Assembly (NCBI GenBank): GCA_902560685.1
Contig: CACEMT010000005.1
Location: forward strand, 1 to 64,000
Reading direction: 5' to 3'
DNA from: an uncultured Pelagibacteraceae bacterium
Lineage (GTDB): Bacteria > Pseudomonadota > Alphaproteobacteria > Pelagibacterales > Pelagibacteraceae
Length of the DNA stretch: 64,000 nt
This document shows, piece after piece, positions 45,541 through 53,903 of the stretch. Numbering within the stretch: the first letter of the stretch is position 1; each line of letters starts with the position of its first letter. A model generated the notes under the pieces. That model worked only from the letters and a program-made list of their open reading frames with translations, ran no database searches and was not told the DNA's origin. The translations under genes and the position numbers were made by a program.

Positions 45541-45831
45541 TTATTTTGCTCCTTTAATTATTATTACATTTCCGACAGAGTTATCTAACCGTATCTGTCT
45601 TACCGGTTTGTATTCTTCAGAATTATAAAACTCTAAAGCTTTTTCGTAAGAAGGAAATTTGACAACGACTGTTCTAGGGAGTTTCCATTCACCCTCAACA
45701 CATTCGTAATCTCCTCCTCTTACTAAATATTCTCCTCCATATTTAGCAACTAACCCTGAAGCTTTCGCTACATAATTTTTATATTCTTCAGGGTTAGTTA
45801 TTTCGATTTGAAATATTGCATATCCAGTCAT
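45541..45831 (-). CDS. DUF1330 dimeric barrel protein
   Basis: A 96-residue DUF1330 protein. Family marks are GYAIFQIEITNPEEYKNYVAKASGLVAKYGGEYLVRGGDYE and VVKFPSYEKALEFYNSEEYKPVRQIR. The fold is a dimeric alpha/beta barrel and its biochemical role is unknown. It is the second gene of the operon, 12 bases after the first. Confidence 0.88.
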   Translation of the reverse strand: MTGYAIFQIEITNPEEYKNYVAKASGLVAKYGGEYLVRGGDYECVEGEWKLPRTVVVKFPSYEKALEFYNSEEYKPVRQIRLDNSVGNVIIIKGAK

Positions 45832-45843
45832 TTTTATTAATCC

Positions 45844-46140
45844 TTATAGATTAACTTTACTCAATTCATACATTTCAACAACTTCGATACATTCATCAAA
45901 AATAGGTTTTGCAATCGGGTTGTTACCTGAAGCAAACTTCTTCATTTCCTCTTCATTATGAACCGAGACTTTAAACATAACATAACTTTTATCTGGCCCT
46001 ATTCCAGGAACTGTTTTTTCAACATGAGCAACAGTTTTTCTTACTGCCATTCCCTCATCTGATTGCATAAATCCCATGAATTTTTCAAATTTTCCTTCAC
46101 CAGATTTAATTCTTGCTATTGCAAGCATTTCTTTTTCCAT
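45844..46140 (-). CDS. Unassigned small protein, possible dimeric alpha/beta barrel
   Basis: A 98-residue protein I cannot name. It starts MEKEMLAIARIKSGEGKFEKFM, and the strand-helix pattern and length resemble antibiotic-monooxygenase-like dimeric barrels. The track start at 46164 is rejected: an AAAGGAG site ends seven bases before the ATG at 46140. It heads the ten-gene operon and sits 54 bases downstream of a 20-base palindrome. Confidence 0.7.
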   Translation of the reverse strand: MEKEMLAIARIKSGEGKFEKFMGFMQSDEGMAVRKTVAHVEKTVPGIGPDKSYVMFKVSVHNEEEMKKFASGNNPIAKPIFDECIEVVEMYELSKVNL

Positions 46141-46193
46141 ATTTACTCCTTTCTTTTTTATCAAAAAATTATTTTATTAATTTTAATTTTACA

Positions 46194-46213
46194 ATGTAAC
46201 AACTTTGTTACAT
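46194..46213. promoter_or_regulatory. 20-base palindrome, candidate operator
   Basis: ATGTAACAA CT TTGTTACAT, two perfect 9-base arms around a CT centre, between the cysK stop and the start of the ten-gene operon. There is no T run after either arm. The short symmetrical arms suit a TetR-like dimer, but a cysK 3' hairpin remains possible. No regulator gene is adjacent. Confidence 0.5.
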
Positions 46214-46229
46214 AACAGGTATGCATTAA

Positions 46230-47231
46230 TTATATCCAGTTAGGAAATGGTAGGCCTTTTTCTTCTAAAAATTTTTTATTAAACATCTTAGAGTTGTATT
46301 TATCTGATTTATCGCAAAGAATAGTGACAATAGTTTTTCCTGGTCCGAGTTCTTTTCCTAATCTTATTGCTCCTGCGATATTAACTCCACAACTAGTACC
46401 AAGACTTAAACCTTCATTTTGAATTAAGTCATACAGAATAGGTAAAGACTCATGGTCACTTATTGAAAATGCTCCATCTATTTTAGCTTCAGCAAAATTA
46501 GCTGTTACTCTACTTGAGCCAATACCTTCAGTGATTGATCCTCCTTCACTTTTTAACTCTCCATTCTTTATATAATTGTAAAGAGCAGAGCCTGCTGGAT
46601 CAGATAAATAAATTTTAATATTTTTGTTTTTTTCTTTTAAATAACTACTCACACCTGCAATAGTTCCACCTGTTCCAGACGAACATACAAATCCATCTAC
46701 TTTTCCATCTGTTTGTTCCCAAATTTCTGGTCCAGTTGTTTCATAGTGTCCTTTAGCATTAGCAGTATTGTCAAATTGATTTGCCCAAACTACACCATGA
46801 TTATTTGTACTTTTTAATTCTTCGGCTACTCTTTTTGCAACTTTTACGTAGTTACCATCATCTTTGTAAGGTTTTGGTGGCACAAGTTTTAAATCAGCAC
46901 CAATGTTTCTTAACATATCTTTTTTCTCTTGGGTTTGGTTATCGTTCATTACAATTATAGTTTTATAACCAATTGAATTTCCAATAAGACAAAGACCAAT
47001 TCCAGTATTCCCTGCAGTGCCTTCAACTATTATTCCACCTTTTGAAATTAATTTTTTCTCTTGAGCGTCTTTTATTAGTGCTAAAGCCGCTCTATCTTTA
47101 ACTGATCCTCCAGGATTTAAATATTCTGCTTTACCATAAATATTACAACCCGTTATCTCTGATGCAGCTTTGAGTTTGATTAATGGAGTATTTCCTATTC
47201 CTTCAATGAAATTATTTTGAGAATTTTTCAT
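46230..47231 (-). CDS. cysK: Cysteine synthase (O-acetylserine sulfhydrylase family)
   Basis: A 333-residue PLP beta-replacement enzyme making cysteine from O-acetylserine and sulfide. The PLP Lys is in [14 protein letters not shown], phosphate/substrate loops [15 protein letters not shown] and [15 protein letters not shown], and the late [16 protein letters not shown]. It is slightly longer than E. coli CysK. Its start overlaps cysE by four bases. It is downstream of cysE and a Cys-rich microprotein gene, so a thiol-supply unit is likely. Confidence 0.92.
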   Translation of the reverse strand: MKNSQNNFIEGIGNTPLIKLKAASEITGCNIYGKAEYLNPGGSVKDRAALALIKDAQEKKLISKGGIIVEGTAGNTGIGLCLIGNSIGYKTIIVMNDNQTQEKKDMLRNIGADLKLVPPKPYKDDGNYVKVAKRVAEELKSTNNHGVVWANQFDNTANAKGHYETTGPEIWEQTDGKVDGFVCSSGTGGTIAGVSSYLKEKNKNIKIYLSDPAGSALYNYIKNGELKSEGGSITEGIGSSRVTANFAEAKIDGAFSISDHESLPILYDLIQNEGLSLGTSCGVNIAGAIRLGKELGPGKTIVTILCDKSDKYNSKMFNKKFLEEKGLPFPNWI

Positions 47232-47797
47232 TTATTATCTCCATTAGCAATACCATAAGGTTTAAATTCTTCAGTAGCAGTTCCAACATTTTTTGCAGGA
47301 ATACCAACCATAACTGCATTTTCAGGAACATCTTTTGTTACAACAGCATTAGCTCCTATTTTTGCATTTTTACCAACAACAACAGGTCCTAAAACTTGAG
47401 CTCCAGAACCCACGACGACATTATCCATTAATGTTGGATGTCTTTTAGAACCTCTTTGATCATTTGAATTAATACTTGGTGAAATCCCTCCCAAAGTAAC
47501 CATATGATATATCGTTACATTGTCACCAATTTCAGACGTTTCACCAATAACAACACCCATACCATGATCTATAAAAAGATTTTTACCTATTTTGGCTCTT
47601 GGGTGAATTTCTATTCCAGTTAAAAATCTTGAAAATTGAGAAATAATTCTTGCAATTAAATCAAACTTAGCGACAGAAAAAAAATTTGCTATTTGATGAA
47701 AAAAAACAGCTTTAACACCTGGGTAAGTTAATATTACACTTAGCTTAGACTTAGCAGCTGGATCCCTGTTGATTATAGATTCTAAAAAACTATTCAT
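47228..47797 (-). CDS. cysE: Serine O-acetyltransferase
   Basis: A 189-residue short-form (EpsC-type) serine acetyltransferase with a left-handed beta-helix. Signatures are [52 protein letters not shown] and the hexapeptides [26 protein letters not shown], ending [17 protein letters not shown]. It feeds O-acetylserine to the adjoining cysK and overlaps it by four bases. Confidence 0.95.
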   Translation of the reverse strand: MNSFLESIINRDPAAKSKLSVILTYPGVKAVFFHQIANFFSVAKFDLIARIISQFSRFLTGIEIHPRAKIGKNLFIDHGMGVVIGETSEIGDNVTIYHMVTLGGISPSINSNDQRGSKRHPTLMDNVVVGSGAQVLGPVVVGKNAKIGANAVVTKDVPENAVMVGIPAKNVGTATEEFKPYGIANGDNK

Positions 47798-47832
47798 GAT
47801 ATTTAAATTATTTTGATTATTTAAATGATCAG

Positions 47833-47952
47833 TTAGTTGTCACAACAACAACTACCCGAATCAGGTTTGCATGAGCACTCTTTGATTCCATCACAAGTGC
47901 ATCTATCGCTAATACAATTTGTACATTTACATTTTGGGTTATCGCATGCCAT
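47833..47952 (-). CDS. 39-residue Cys-rich protein, metallothionein-like
   Basis: Missing from the ORF track. ATG at 47952, TAA at 47833-47835. The product has 11 cysteines in 39 residues, in the pattern [22 protein letters not shown] and a terminal CCC. CxC and CxxC spacing is typical of metal-thiolate cluster proteins. No Trp, Phe, Tyr or Leu is seen. It is not an obvious match for the known bacterial SmtA consensus. It lies 35 bases upstream of cysE and 55 bases downstream of the persulfide dioxygenase-like gene, all on the same strand. Confidence 0.75.
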   Translation of the reverse strand: MACDNPKCKCTNCISDRCTCDGIKECSCKPDSGSCCCDN

Positions 47953-48007
47953 ACTATGAATATAATATGTGTTGATATTTAAAATACAAGGTCAAATTTG
48001 TCACCAA

Positions 48008-48700
48008 TTACAATCTATCTAAAGTAAGTCCTTTAACATTTGCAGGTACAGCAATATCCATCATTTTGGGATTTGCTAAGTTTAGATTATTCATAATTTC
48101 TGCGTACTCTTCTTTTGAACTTACTTGAAGTCTAGGATTATTATTTTTTTCATTTTCAATTGTTGAGTATTTTTTTCCATTATAATCATGTGCTGGATAC
48201 ACCAAAGTGTCTTTTGGTAATTTTAGTAATTTATTAAATAAAGATTCATAAGCATCTTCTGCACTTCCATTTTGAAAGTCTGTTCTTCCAGTTCCATTTA
48301 TTAAGAGAGTGTCACCTGTAAAAACTCTGTCATTCATTAAATAACTGTAAGAACAGTCTGTATGACCCGGAGTATAAATTGCTTTAAGTTCTATGTTTTC
48401 TACATTTATTTTTTCACTATCTTTTATTCTTAAATCAATTACTTCAGATTTAGATTTTTCTCCCATAATTCTAGTACAGTTAGTTCTTTTATTTAGTTCG
48501 TTTAATCCAGTGACATGATCTGCATGTATATGTGTGTCAATTACTTTAACTAATTTTAATTCTAAATTTTTTAATACCTCTATGTATTTATCTGTATGTT
48601 CAATTACAGGATCAATTATTAAGGCCTCTCTACCTTTTCCACTTGATATAATGTAAGTGTAGGTTGAAGATTTGGTGTCAAATAATTGTTCAAATATCAT
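48008..48700 (-). CDS. MBL-fold persulfide dioxygenase-like hydrolase
   Basis: A 230-residue metallo-beta-lactamase protein. The metal sites are THIHADHVTG, TPGHTDCSYSY and a late PAHDY. GDTLLINGTGRTDFQNG is characteristic of the ETHE1/Blh persulfide dioxygenase subgroup, and EQLFDTKSSTYTYII of its N terminus. Such enzymes oxidise glutathione persulfide to sulfite. It is first in an operon with the Cys-rich protein, cysE and cysK, which fits sulfur homeostasis. Glyoxalase II is less likely because of the GRTDFQ motif. Confidence 0.88.
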   Translation of the reverse strand: MIFEQLFDTKSSTYTYIISSGKGREALIIDPVIEHTDKYIEVLKNLELKLVKVIDTHIHADHVTGLNELNKRTNCTRIMGEKSKSEVIDLRIKDSEKINVENIELKAIYTPGHTDCSYSYLMNDRVFTGDTLLINGTGRTDFQNGSAEDAYESLFNKLLKLPKDTLVYPAHDYNGKKYSTIENEKNNNPRLQVSSKEEYAEIMNNLNLANPKMMDIAVPANVKGLTLDRL

Positions 48701-48723
48701 TAGTTACTAAATACTATAAAAAA

Positions 48724-48752
48724 TTGCATAGCAAATCAATCTTGCTTATAAT
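48724..48752 (+). promoter_or_regulatory. Sigma70 promoter of the peroxiredoxin gene
   Basis: TTGCAT, exactly 17 bases, TATAAT. The -10 is perfect and the -35 keeps TTG. The start is predicted near 48760, followed by AAGGAG at 48773-48778 and the ATG at 48785. It is one of the two best promoters in the window. Confidence 0.7.
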
Positions 48753-48784
48753 AATTCTAAAAAACAAATTCAAAGGAGAATTGA

Positions 48785-49447
48785 ATGACTTTAAAAATAA
48801 ATAGTGTAGCTCCAGATTTCAAAGCTAAAACTCAAATGGGAGAAATTTCGTTTCATGAGTGGCTTGGAGATAGTTGGGGTGTTTTATTTTCACACCCAAA
48901 AGACTTTACTCCAGTTTGTACAACTGAACTTGGTGCATTAGCAAAAATGAAACCAGAGTTTGACAAAAGAAACGTAAAAGTTATGGGTTTAAGTGTAGAT
49001 CCAGTTGATGATCACGTGAAATGGATAGATGATATTACAGATGTTTGTGGAATGAAACCTGAGTATCCAATTGTTGCTGATGAAAAATTAGAAGTTGCAA
49101 AACTTTATAATATGCTTGAAGCAGATGCAGGTGTAAGCTCAGGTGGTAGAACTGCAGTAGACAATGAAACAGTTAGAACAGTTTATGTAATAAGACCAGA
49201 TAAGAGAATTGGTTTGTTTTTAACATATCCGATGACAACTGGTAGAAACTTTCATGAGATCTTGAGAGCTATAGACTCAATGCAAAGAACTATTAAACAT
49301 AAAATTGCTACGCCAGCTGACTGGAAGCCTGGAGAAAAAGTAATTATTGTTCCTAAAGTTACAAATGAGGAAGCAAAAAAAATATATCCAGATGGTTGGG
49401 AAACAATAAAACCTTATTTGCGTAAGGTTCCAGATCCACATAAATAA
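48785..49447 (+). CDS. 1-Cys peroxiredoxin (Prx6 type)
   Basis: A 220-residue peroxidase. The peroxidatic Cys45 lies in SHPKDFTPVCTTELGALAKM. The long C-terminal arm (IATPADWKPGEKVIIVPKV) and VYVIRPDKRIGLFLTYPMTTGRNFHEILR are typical of the Prx6 subfamily, and no resolving Cys is evident. It has a strong promoter and ribosome site, so it is likely highly expressed. It faces away from the sulfur operon. Confidence 0.94.
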   Translation: MTLKINSVAPDFKAKTQMGEISFHEWLGDSWGVLFSHPKDFTPVCTTELGALAKMKPEFDKRNVKVMGLSVDPVDDHVKWIDDITDVCGMKPEYPIVADEKLEVAKLYNMLEADAGVSSGGRTAVDNETVRTVYVIRPDKRIGLFLTYPMTTGRNFHEILRAIDSMQRTIKHKIATPADWKPGEKVIIVPKVTNEEAKKIYPDGWETIKPYLRKVPDPHK

Positions 49448-49449
49448 AT

Positions 49450-50103
49450 TTGGATCAAAAAAAATTAAACCAACAATCTCAGCATTGGGAAAATAATTTC
49501 TCAAGTAAGCCTGAGATGTTCGGTTTAGATCCAAGTTTATCGGCAAAAAAAGCTCTGAAACTTTTTCAAGAAAAAAATATTAAAAGTGTAATTGAGCTCG
49601 GAGCAGGACTAGGAAGAGACACTATTTTTTTTGGAAAAAACTTAATCCATACGATAGCTTTAGATTATAGTCCATCTGGAATTAAAGTTATTGATCAGAA
49701 AATAAAAAAAGCAAATTTATCTAAATATATTTCAAGTAAACTATTTGATGTAAGAGAAAAACTTCCATTCGAAGATAATTCTATAGATGCATGCTATTCT
49801 CATATGCTTTATTGCATGGCCTTAACAACTGAAGATTTGGCAAAACTAAATAACGAGATTAAAAGAATTTTAAAACCTGGTGGTATTAATATTTATACAG
49901 TGCGCCACACAAATGATGGTGATTTTCAAAATGGAAATCACATAGGGGAAGATTTATATGAAAATGATGGATTTATTGTTCATTATTTTTCAGAAGAAAA
50001 AGTTAATTCTTTATTAAATGGATTTAAAAATATTGCTTTAGAAAAATTTGAAGAAGGCACTTTTCCTCGTAAATTATTTTTTGTCGTGAATGAAAAAAAA
50101 TAA
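49450..50103 (+). CDS. SAM-dependent class I methyltransferase
   Basis: A 217-residue methyltransferase. The SAM loop is VIELGAGLGRDTIFFGK, and IALDYSPSGIKVIDQK is the acidic strand. YSHMLYCMALT and LKPGGINIYTVRH complete the fold. The small N-terminal block HWENNFSSKPEMFGLDPSLSA resembles thiol/tellurite-type methyltransferases (TehB-like), though the substrate is unresolved. It starts at TTG, two bases after the peroxiredoxin stop, so the two are co-transcribed. Confidence 0.88.
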   Translation: MDQKKLNQQSQHWENNFSSKPEMFGLDPSLSAKKALKLFQEKNIKSVIELGAGLGRDTIFFGKNLIHTIALDYSPSGIKVIDQKIKKANLSKYISSKLFDVREKLPFEDNSIDACYSHMLYCMALTTEDLAKLNNEIKRILKPGGINIYTVRHTNDGDFQNGNHIGEDLYENDGFIVHYFSEEKVNSLLNGFKNIALEKFEEGTFPRKLFFVVNEKK

Positions 50104-50104
50104 T

Positions 50105-50800
50105 TTATTTTTTGTATTTTTTCATACAAACTTCAGCTAATAACAAGTTTGGATCAATAAAGAGCCTTGATTCTTTAGCTTTTCTAAATGATTTGTAAGC
50201 AAAAATAGCTATTGGTAATTCTGTACATCCCAAAATAATTTTTTTACACTTTTTTCTAATTAAATATTTTACAGCAGCTCTTAATGCTATTTCAGCTTCT
50301 TTAACTTTACCCATTTTAACAAGTCTTATTGCTTTATTTACAGAATTTTTTTGTAATTTTTTTTCAGGACTAATTAGTTTGAAATTTTTATCAAAATAAT
50401 CATTATAAATATTTGTTTTTAAAGTTGCCTCAGTACACAAAATACCAATAGTAGAATTTTTTTTACACTTTTTTTTTGTATGTAAATAAACTTCTTTTGG
50501 CATACTTAGCAAAGGAACATTGATTTTCTTTTGAATATCTTTGTGCCAGTAATGTGCAGTATTGCATGGCATAACAATAAATTTACATTTATTTTTTTGT
50601 AACATTTTACAACCATCAACAAGGGCTTTTAAAACATTATAGTATTTCTTTAAATTCTCAGGTCTTTTTGGTGTATTAGATTTATTGTAAAGAATAAACA
50701 TTGGGTATTGTTGATCTAGTTTGCCCCGGTTAAGTTTTGCTAATTTATTACAAAAATCTAAACCTGCTTGTGTTCCCATTCCACCTAATATTCCGATCAT
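50105..50800 (-). CDS. Aspartate/glutamate racemase-family protein
   Basis: A 231-residue PLP-independent racemase. The catalytic cysteines are in MPCNTAHYW and LGCTELPIAIF, with N-terminal IGILGGMGTQAGLDFCNKL. Specificity (Asp, Glu or other) is not decidable. It starts 85 bases from the divergent MFS gene. Lys-rich tails at both ends are typical of this genome. Confidence 0.9.
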   Translation of the reverse strand: MIGILGGMGTQAGLDFCNKLAKLNRGKLDQQYPMFILYNKSNTPKRPENLKKYYNVLKALVDGCKMLQKNKCKFIVMPCNTAHYWHKDIQKKINVPLLSMPKEVYLHTKKKCKKNSTIGILCTEATLKTNIYNDYFDKNFKLISPEKKLQKNSVNKAIRLVKMGKVKEAEIALRAAVKYLIRKKCKKIILGCTELPIAIFAYKSFRKAKESRLFIDPNLLLAEVCMKKYKK

Positions 50801-50885
50801 AAAGATTATTTATTTAAATATTGATTTTTGTTTTTAACATTTACGTATACAACTATATTTTAAATATAATTATGCAAGACATATC

Positions 50886-52052
50886 ATGAACAGAAATCTT
50901 TTTTTACTTATATCAAGCCAAGTATTTGCGTTTACTGCTGCTACAGTAACGGTTTTTATAAGTGGAATTATTGGATCGCAACTAAGTCCTATAAAAACAT
51001 TATCTACACTTCCTCCATCAATTTATGTAGTTGGAACTGCTGCAGCTACAATATTTGCTGCTAAAATAATGAGCATAATCGGAAGAAGACTTGGATTTGT
51101 GTTTTCTTCTGTTGTTGGTTCAATTTCTTGTTTGATAGGTGCCTATGCAATAATGATAGAAAGTTTTTTTATATTTTGTATAGCTAAATTTATTTTAGGA
51201 GCCACTATGGCTTTTACTCATCAATATCGTTTTGCCGCAGCCGAAAGTGTAGAAAAAGAAAAAGCTCCCAAAGCTATTTCATCACTATTATTAGCCGGTA
51301 TCGTTGCTGCTTTTCTTGGTATAAGTTTATCAAATTACACAAAAAATTTCGTAAGCGATTATTTATATGTAGGTTCTTATTTAACATTAGCAATTTTAAC
51401 ATTAATACCTTCATTTTTATTATTTTTTTTTAGAGATACTAAAGAAGTTTCTTTTGCATCTCATGAAGAAAATAAATCTAGAAATTATTTAGAATTCCTT
51501 TCTGATCCAAAATTTTTACAAGCAATTACATCAGCAGCTTTTGCTTATGCGGTAATGTCTTTTTTAATGACAGCAACACCAATAAGTATGCACATTGTAC
51601 ATCATTTAAGTTTAGAAAAGACAGGCATAGTTCTTCAATTTCATGTTTTAGCAATGTTTTTACCATCACTATTTACTGGAAATTTAATTAAAAAATTTGG
51701 TTATAGTTATATGATGTATGCAGGTGTTTTATTTTATATTTTAACAATCTTAATGAGTTTTTTTGAACCATCTTTTTTAAATTATTTTATAAGCTTAATT
51801 TTTTTAGGTATTGGATGGAATTTTTTATTTATATCTGGAACTAGTTTGTTGGTTACAACTTATAAACCTGAAGAAAAGTTCAAAGCACAAGGATTTAATG
51901 ATTTATTAGTTTTTTCTTCTATGGCAATTGCAAGTTTATCCGCTGGTGTTTTAATTTCACTTGCCAGTTGGAAAACTGTTAACTTATTTTGTATACCTTT
52001 TTTGATCTTAATTGTTCTGTCAATACTAAATGCAGATCGTAAAACTAGATGA
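50886..52052 (+). CDS. MFS transporter
   Basis: A 388-residue major facilitator with twelve predicted helices. The loop between helices 2 and 3 reads SIIGRRLGFVFSSVVGS, close to the MFS motif A. The relatively short loops suit a small exporter, substrate unknown. A perfect TATAAT lies at 50865-50870, 15 bases before the ATG, so the leader is only about nine bases. Its end overlaps the LysE-family gene by four bases. Confidence 0.88.
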   Translation: MNRNLFLLISSQVFAFTAATVTVFISGIIGSQLSPIKTLSTLPPSIYVVGTAAATIFAAKIMSIIGRRLGFVFSSVVGSISCLIGAYAIMIESFFIFCIAKFILGATMAFTHQYRFAAAESVEKEKAPKAISSLLLAGIVAAFLGISLSNYTKNFVSDYLYVGSYLTLAILTLIPSFLLFFFRDTKEVSFASHEENKSRNYLEFLSDPKFLQAITSAAFAYAVMSFLMTATPISMHIVHHLSLEKTGIVLQFHVLAMFLPSLFTGNLIKKFGYSYMMYAGVLFYILTILMSFFEPSFLNYFISLIFLGIGWNFLFISGTSLLVTTYKPEEKFKAQGFNDLLVFSSMAIASLSAGVLISLASWKTVNLFCIPFLILIVLSILNADRKTR

Positions 52053-52663
52053 GTTTTTTAATACTTGGTTTCATTACAGGTTTGAGTTTAATTTTTGCAA
52101 TTGGGGCTCAAAATATTTTTGTAATTGAACAAGGTTTGAAGAAACAATATGTTTTTTTAGTTTGTTTAATTTGTTCAATATCAGACTTAATTTTAATTTT
52201 TTTAGGAATATTTTTATTTGAATATTTTAAAATTTACTTCACAAAAAATGTTGAATTAATTTTTAATATATTGCTTTTTATCTTTTTAATTTACTTTATT
52301 TATAGCAAAGTAAGGTCTTTATATAAAAGATCAGAGATAAACTATGAAGGAAGTAATTTATCCCTTAAAAATATAATAATTAAAACTCTAGGATTTACAT
52401 ATTTAAATCCACACGTTTATTCAGATACAGTCTTTTTTTTAGGGAATTTTTCAAAGAATTTCTTAGTTTCACATAAATATTTTTTTGGAATAGGTGCAGC
52501 CATTGCATCATTTTTATTTTTTTTTTCATTAGGTTATTTAGCTAAATTTTTTTCAGACTATTTGATAAATTCAAAAGTTTGGAAAATTATAAATTTTTTT
52601 ATAATTATATTTATGACTGTTTTATCTAGTTATGTATTTATAGAAATTATAGATTTAGTTTGA
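52049..52663 (+). CDS. LysE/ArgO-type amino-acid exporter
   Basis: A 204-residue six-helix exporter. The family signature is FAIGAQNIFVIEQGLKKQYV, and GFTYLNPHVYSDTVFFLG matches the second LysE motif. It exports basic or other amino acids. It is coupled to the MFS gene by a four-base overlap. The stop codon lies within the TTGACA of the following promoter. Confidence 0.9.
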   Translation: MSFLILGFITGLSLIFAIGAQNIFVIEQGLKKQYVFLVCLICSISDLILIFLGIFLFEYFKIYFTKNVELIFNILLFIFLIYFIYSKVRSLYKRSEINYEGSNLSLKNIIIKTLGFTYLNPHVYSDTVFFLGNFSKNFLVSHKYFFGIGAAIASFLFFFSLGYLAKFFSDYLINSKVWKIINFFIIIFMTVLSSYVFIEIIDLV

Positions 52664-52689
52664 CATCTATATATTAAAATTAATATTAT
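52660..52689 (+). promoter_or_regulatory. Sigma70 promoter of the sugar ABC operon, possibly leaderless
   Basis: TTGACA (perfect), 18 bases, TATTAT (5/6). The ATG follows nine bases after the -10 element, so transcription probably begins at or within a few bases of the start codon. The -35 overlaps the stop codon of the LysE-type gene. Confidence 0.6.
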
Positions 52690-52698
52690 AAATTAATT

Positions 52699-53754
52699 AT
52701 GTCTAATATTAAATTTTCAAGTGTTCATAAGTCATTTGGTCAAAATAAAATTATTAATAATTTTAATCTTGAAGGTAAGGAAGATGAATTTTTAGTTCTA
52801 GTTGGCCCATCAGGATGTGGTAAGTCTACCTTATTGAGAATGATCGCAGGTTTAGAAAAAGTCGATGAAGGAAAAATTCAAATCAATGATAAAATTATCA
52901 ATGAATTACATCCTTCGAAAAGAGAAACAGCGATGGTTTTCCAATCTTATGCTTTATATCCTCATATGAATGTCTATGAGAATATGTCTTTTGGACTCAA
53001 AATTGAAAAACAAAGTAAAGAGGAAATTCAAACAAAAGTTTTAAGAGCAGCAAAAATACTTAAAATTGAAGAACTTTTAGAAAGAAGACCCAAACAGTTA
53101 TCTGGAGGTCAAAGACAAAGAGTAGCTATTGGAAGAGCGATTACCAGAAATCCTAAAATATTTTTATTTGATGAACCATTGTCAAATCTAGATGCAGCAT
53201 TGAGGGCGGAAATGAGAGTTGAGATTTCAAAGCTACACCAACAAATCAAGACAAATATGATTTATGTTACTCATGATCAAGTTGAGGCAATGACTTTAGC
53301 AGATAGAATAGTTATTTTAAATCAAGGTAATATAGAACAAGTAGGCACACCAGAAGAAATTTATAGTGATCCAGCTAACATTTTTGTTGCACAATTTATA
53401 GGCACCCCAAAAATGAATATTTTAGAAATTGATGAAAAAGATATTAAATCAGAAAAAATAATAAAAGTATTAGGCAACGAACTTACTATAAAAAATGTAA
53501 AATTAGAAAAAAGAAAACATTTTATTGGAATTAGACCAGAACATTTAAAAATAAACAATGAAACAAAATTTAAATTTTCACCTGAAATAGATATTATTGA
53601 GAATTTAGGAAACGAAAAAATTGTTTATATGAAAAAAGATAACCATCAATTAAGTGCCAAAATATCTAGTGGAACTGAAATTGGAAATTCATTCGGTTTT
53701 GATCTTCAAAACATTTTTATTTTTAATGAAAATGGAAAAAGGATCAAAAGTTAA
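52699..53754 (+). CDS. Sugar ABC transporter ATPase (MalK/UgpC type)
   Basis: A 351-residue ATPase with Walker A GPSGCGKST, signature LSGGQRQRVAIGRAI and Walker B IFLFDEPLSNLDA. A C-terminal MOP/OB regulatory domain begins near FIGIRPEHLKI. It powers the sugar importer downstream. Placed first, ahead of the binding protein, it has its own promoter, and a separate hairpin follows its stop. Confidence 0.94.
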   Translation: MSNIKFSSVHKSFGQNKIINNFNLEGKEDEFLVLVGPSGCGKSTLLRMIAGLEKVDEGKIQINDKIINELHPSKRETAMVFQSYALYPHMNVYENMSFGLKIEKQSKEEIQTKVLRAAKILKIEELLERRPKQLSGGQRQRVAIGRAITRNPKIFLFDEPLSNLDAALRAEMRVEISKLHQQIKTNMIYVTHDQVEAMTLADRIVILNQGNIEQVGTPEEIYSDPANIFVAQFIGTPKMNILEIDEKDIKSEKIIKVLGNELTIKNVKLEKRKHFIGIRPEHLKINNETKFKFSPEIDIIENLGNEKIVYMKKDNHQLSAKISSGTEIGNSFGFDLQNIFIFNENGKRIKS

Positions 53755-53785
53755 CTCAACTTATAATTGATATTTTTTTTTAAAA

Positions 53786-53804
53786 TTTGTTATTTTATAA
53801 CAAA
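53786..53804. repeat. Inverted repeat after the ATPase gene
   Basis: TTTGTTAT, TTT, ATAACAAA: perfect 8-base arms 32 bases after the ATPase stop. It could be a weak terminator or an operator for the binding-protein promoter. A second short dyad, GACAATTTGTC, is at 53852-53862. Confidence 0.45.
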
Positions 53805-53857
53805 AAATTATATGCAATAATCGCATAGCTGTTAGCTGGAACTACCGATTGAGACAA

Positions 53858-53886
53858 TTTGTCATTACAATAAAGTCTGAAATAAT
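53858..53886 (+). promoter_or_regulatory. Candidate promoter of the sugar-binding protein
   Basis: TTGTCA, 17 bases, AATAAT, each 5/6. The predicted start (about 53893) falls right at the ribosome site AAGGAG (53893-53898), which is tight, so the call is tentative. It overlaps the GACAATTTGTC dyad. Confidence 0.4.
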
Positions 53887-53903
53887 TAAAACAAGGAGAT
53901 GTT

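Noticed and set aside
50872-50889. Five-codon upstream ORF (MQDIS) overlapping the MFS start
   Set aside because: Too short to distinguish from chance in A/T-rich sequence.
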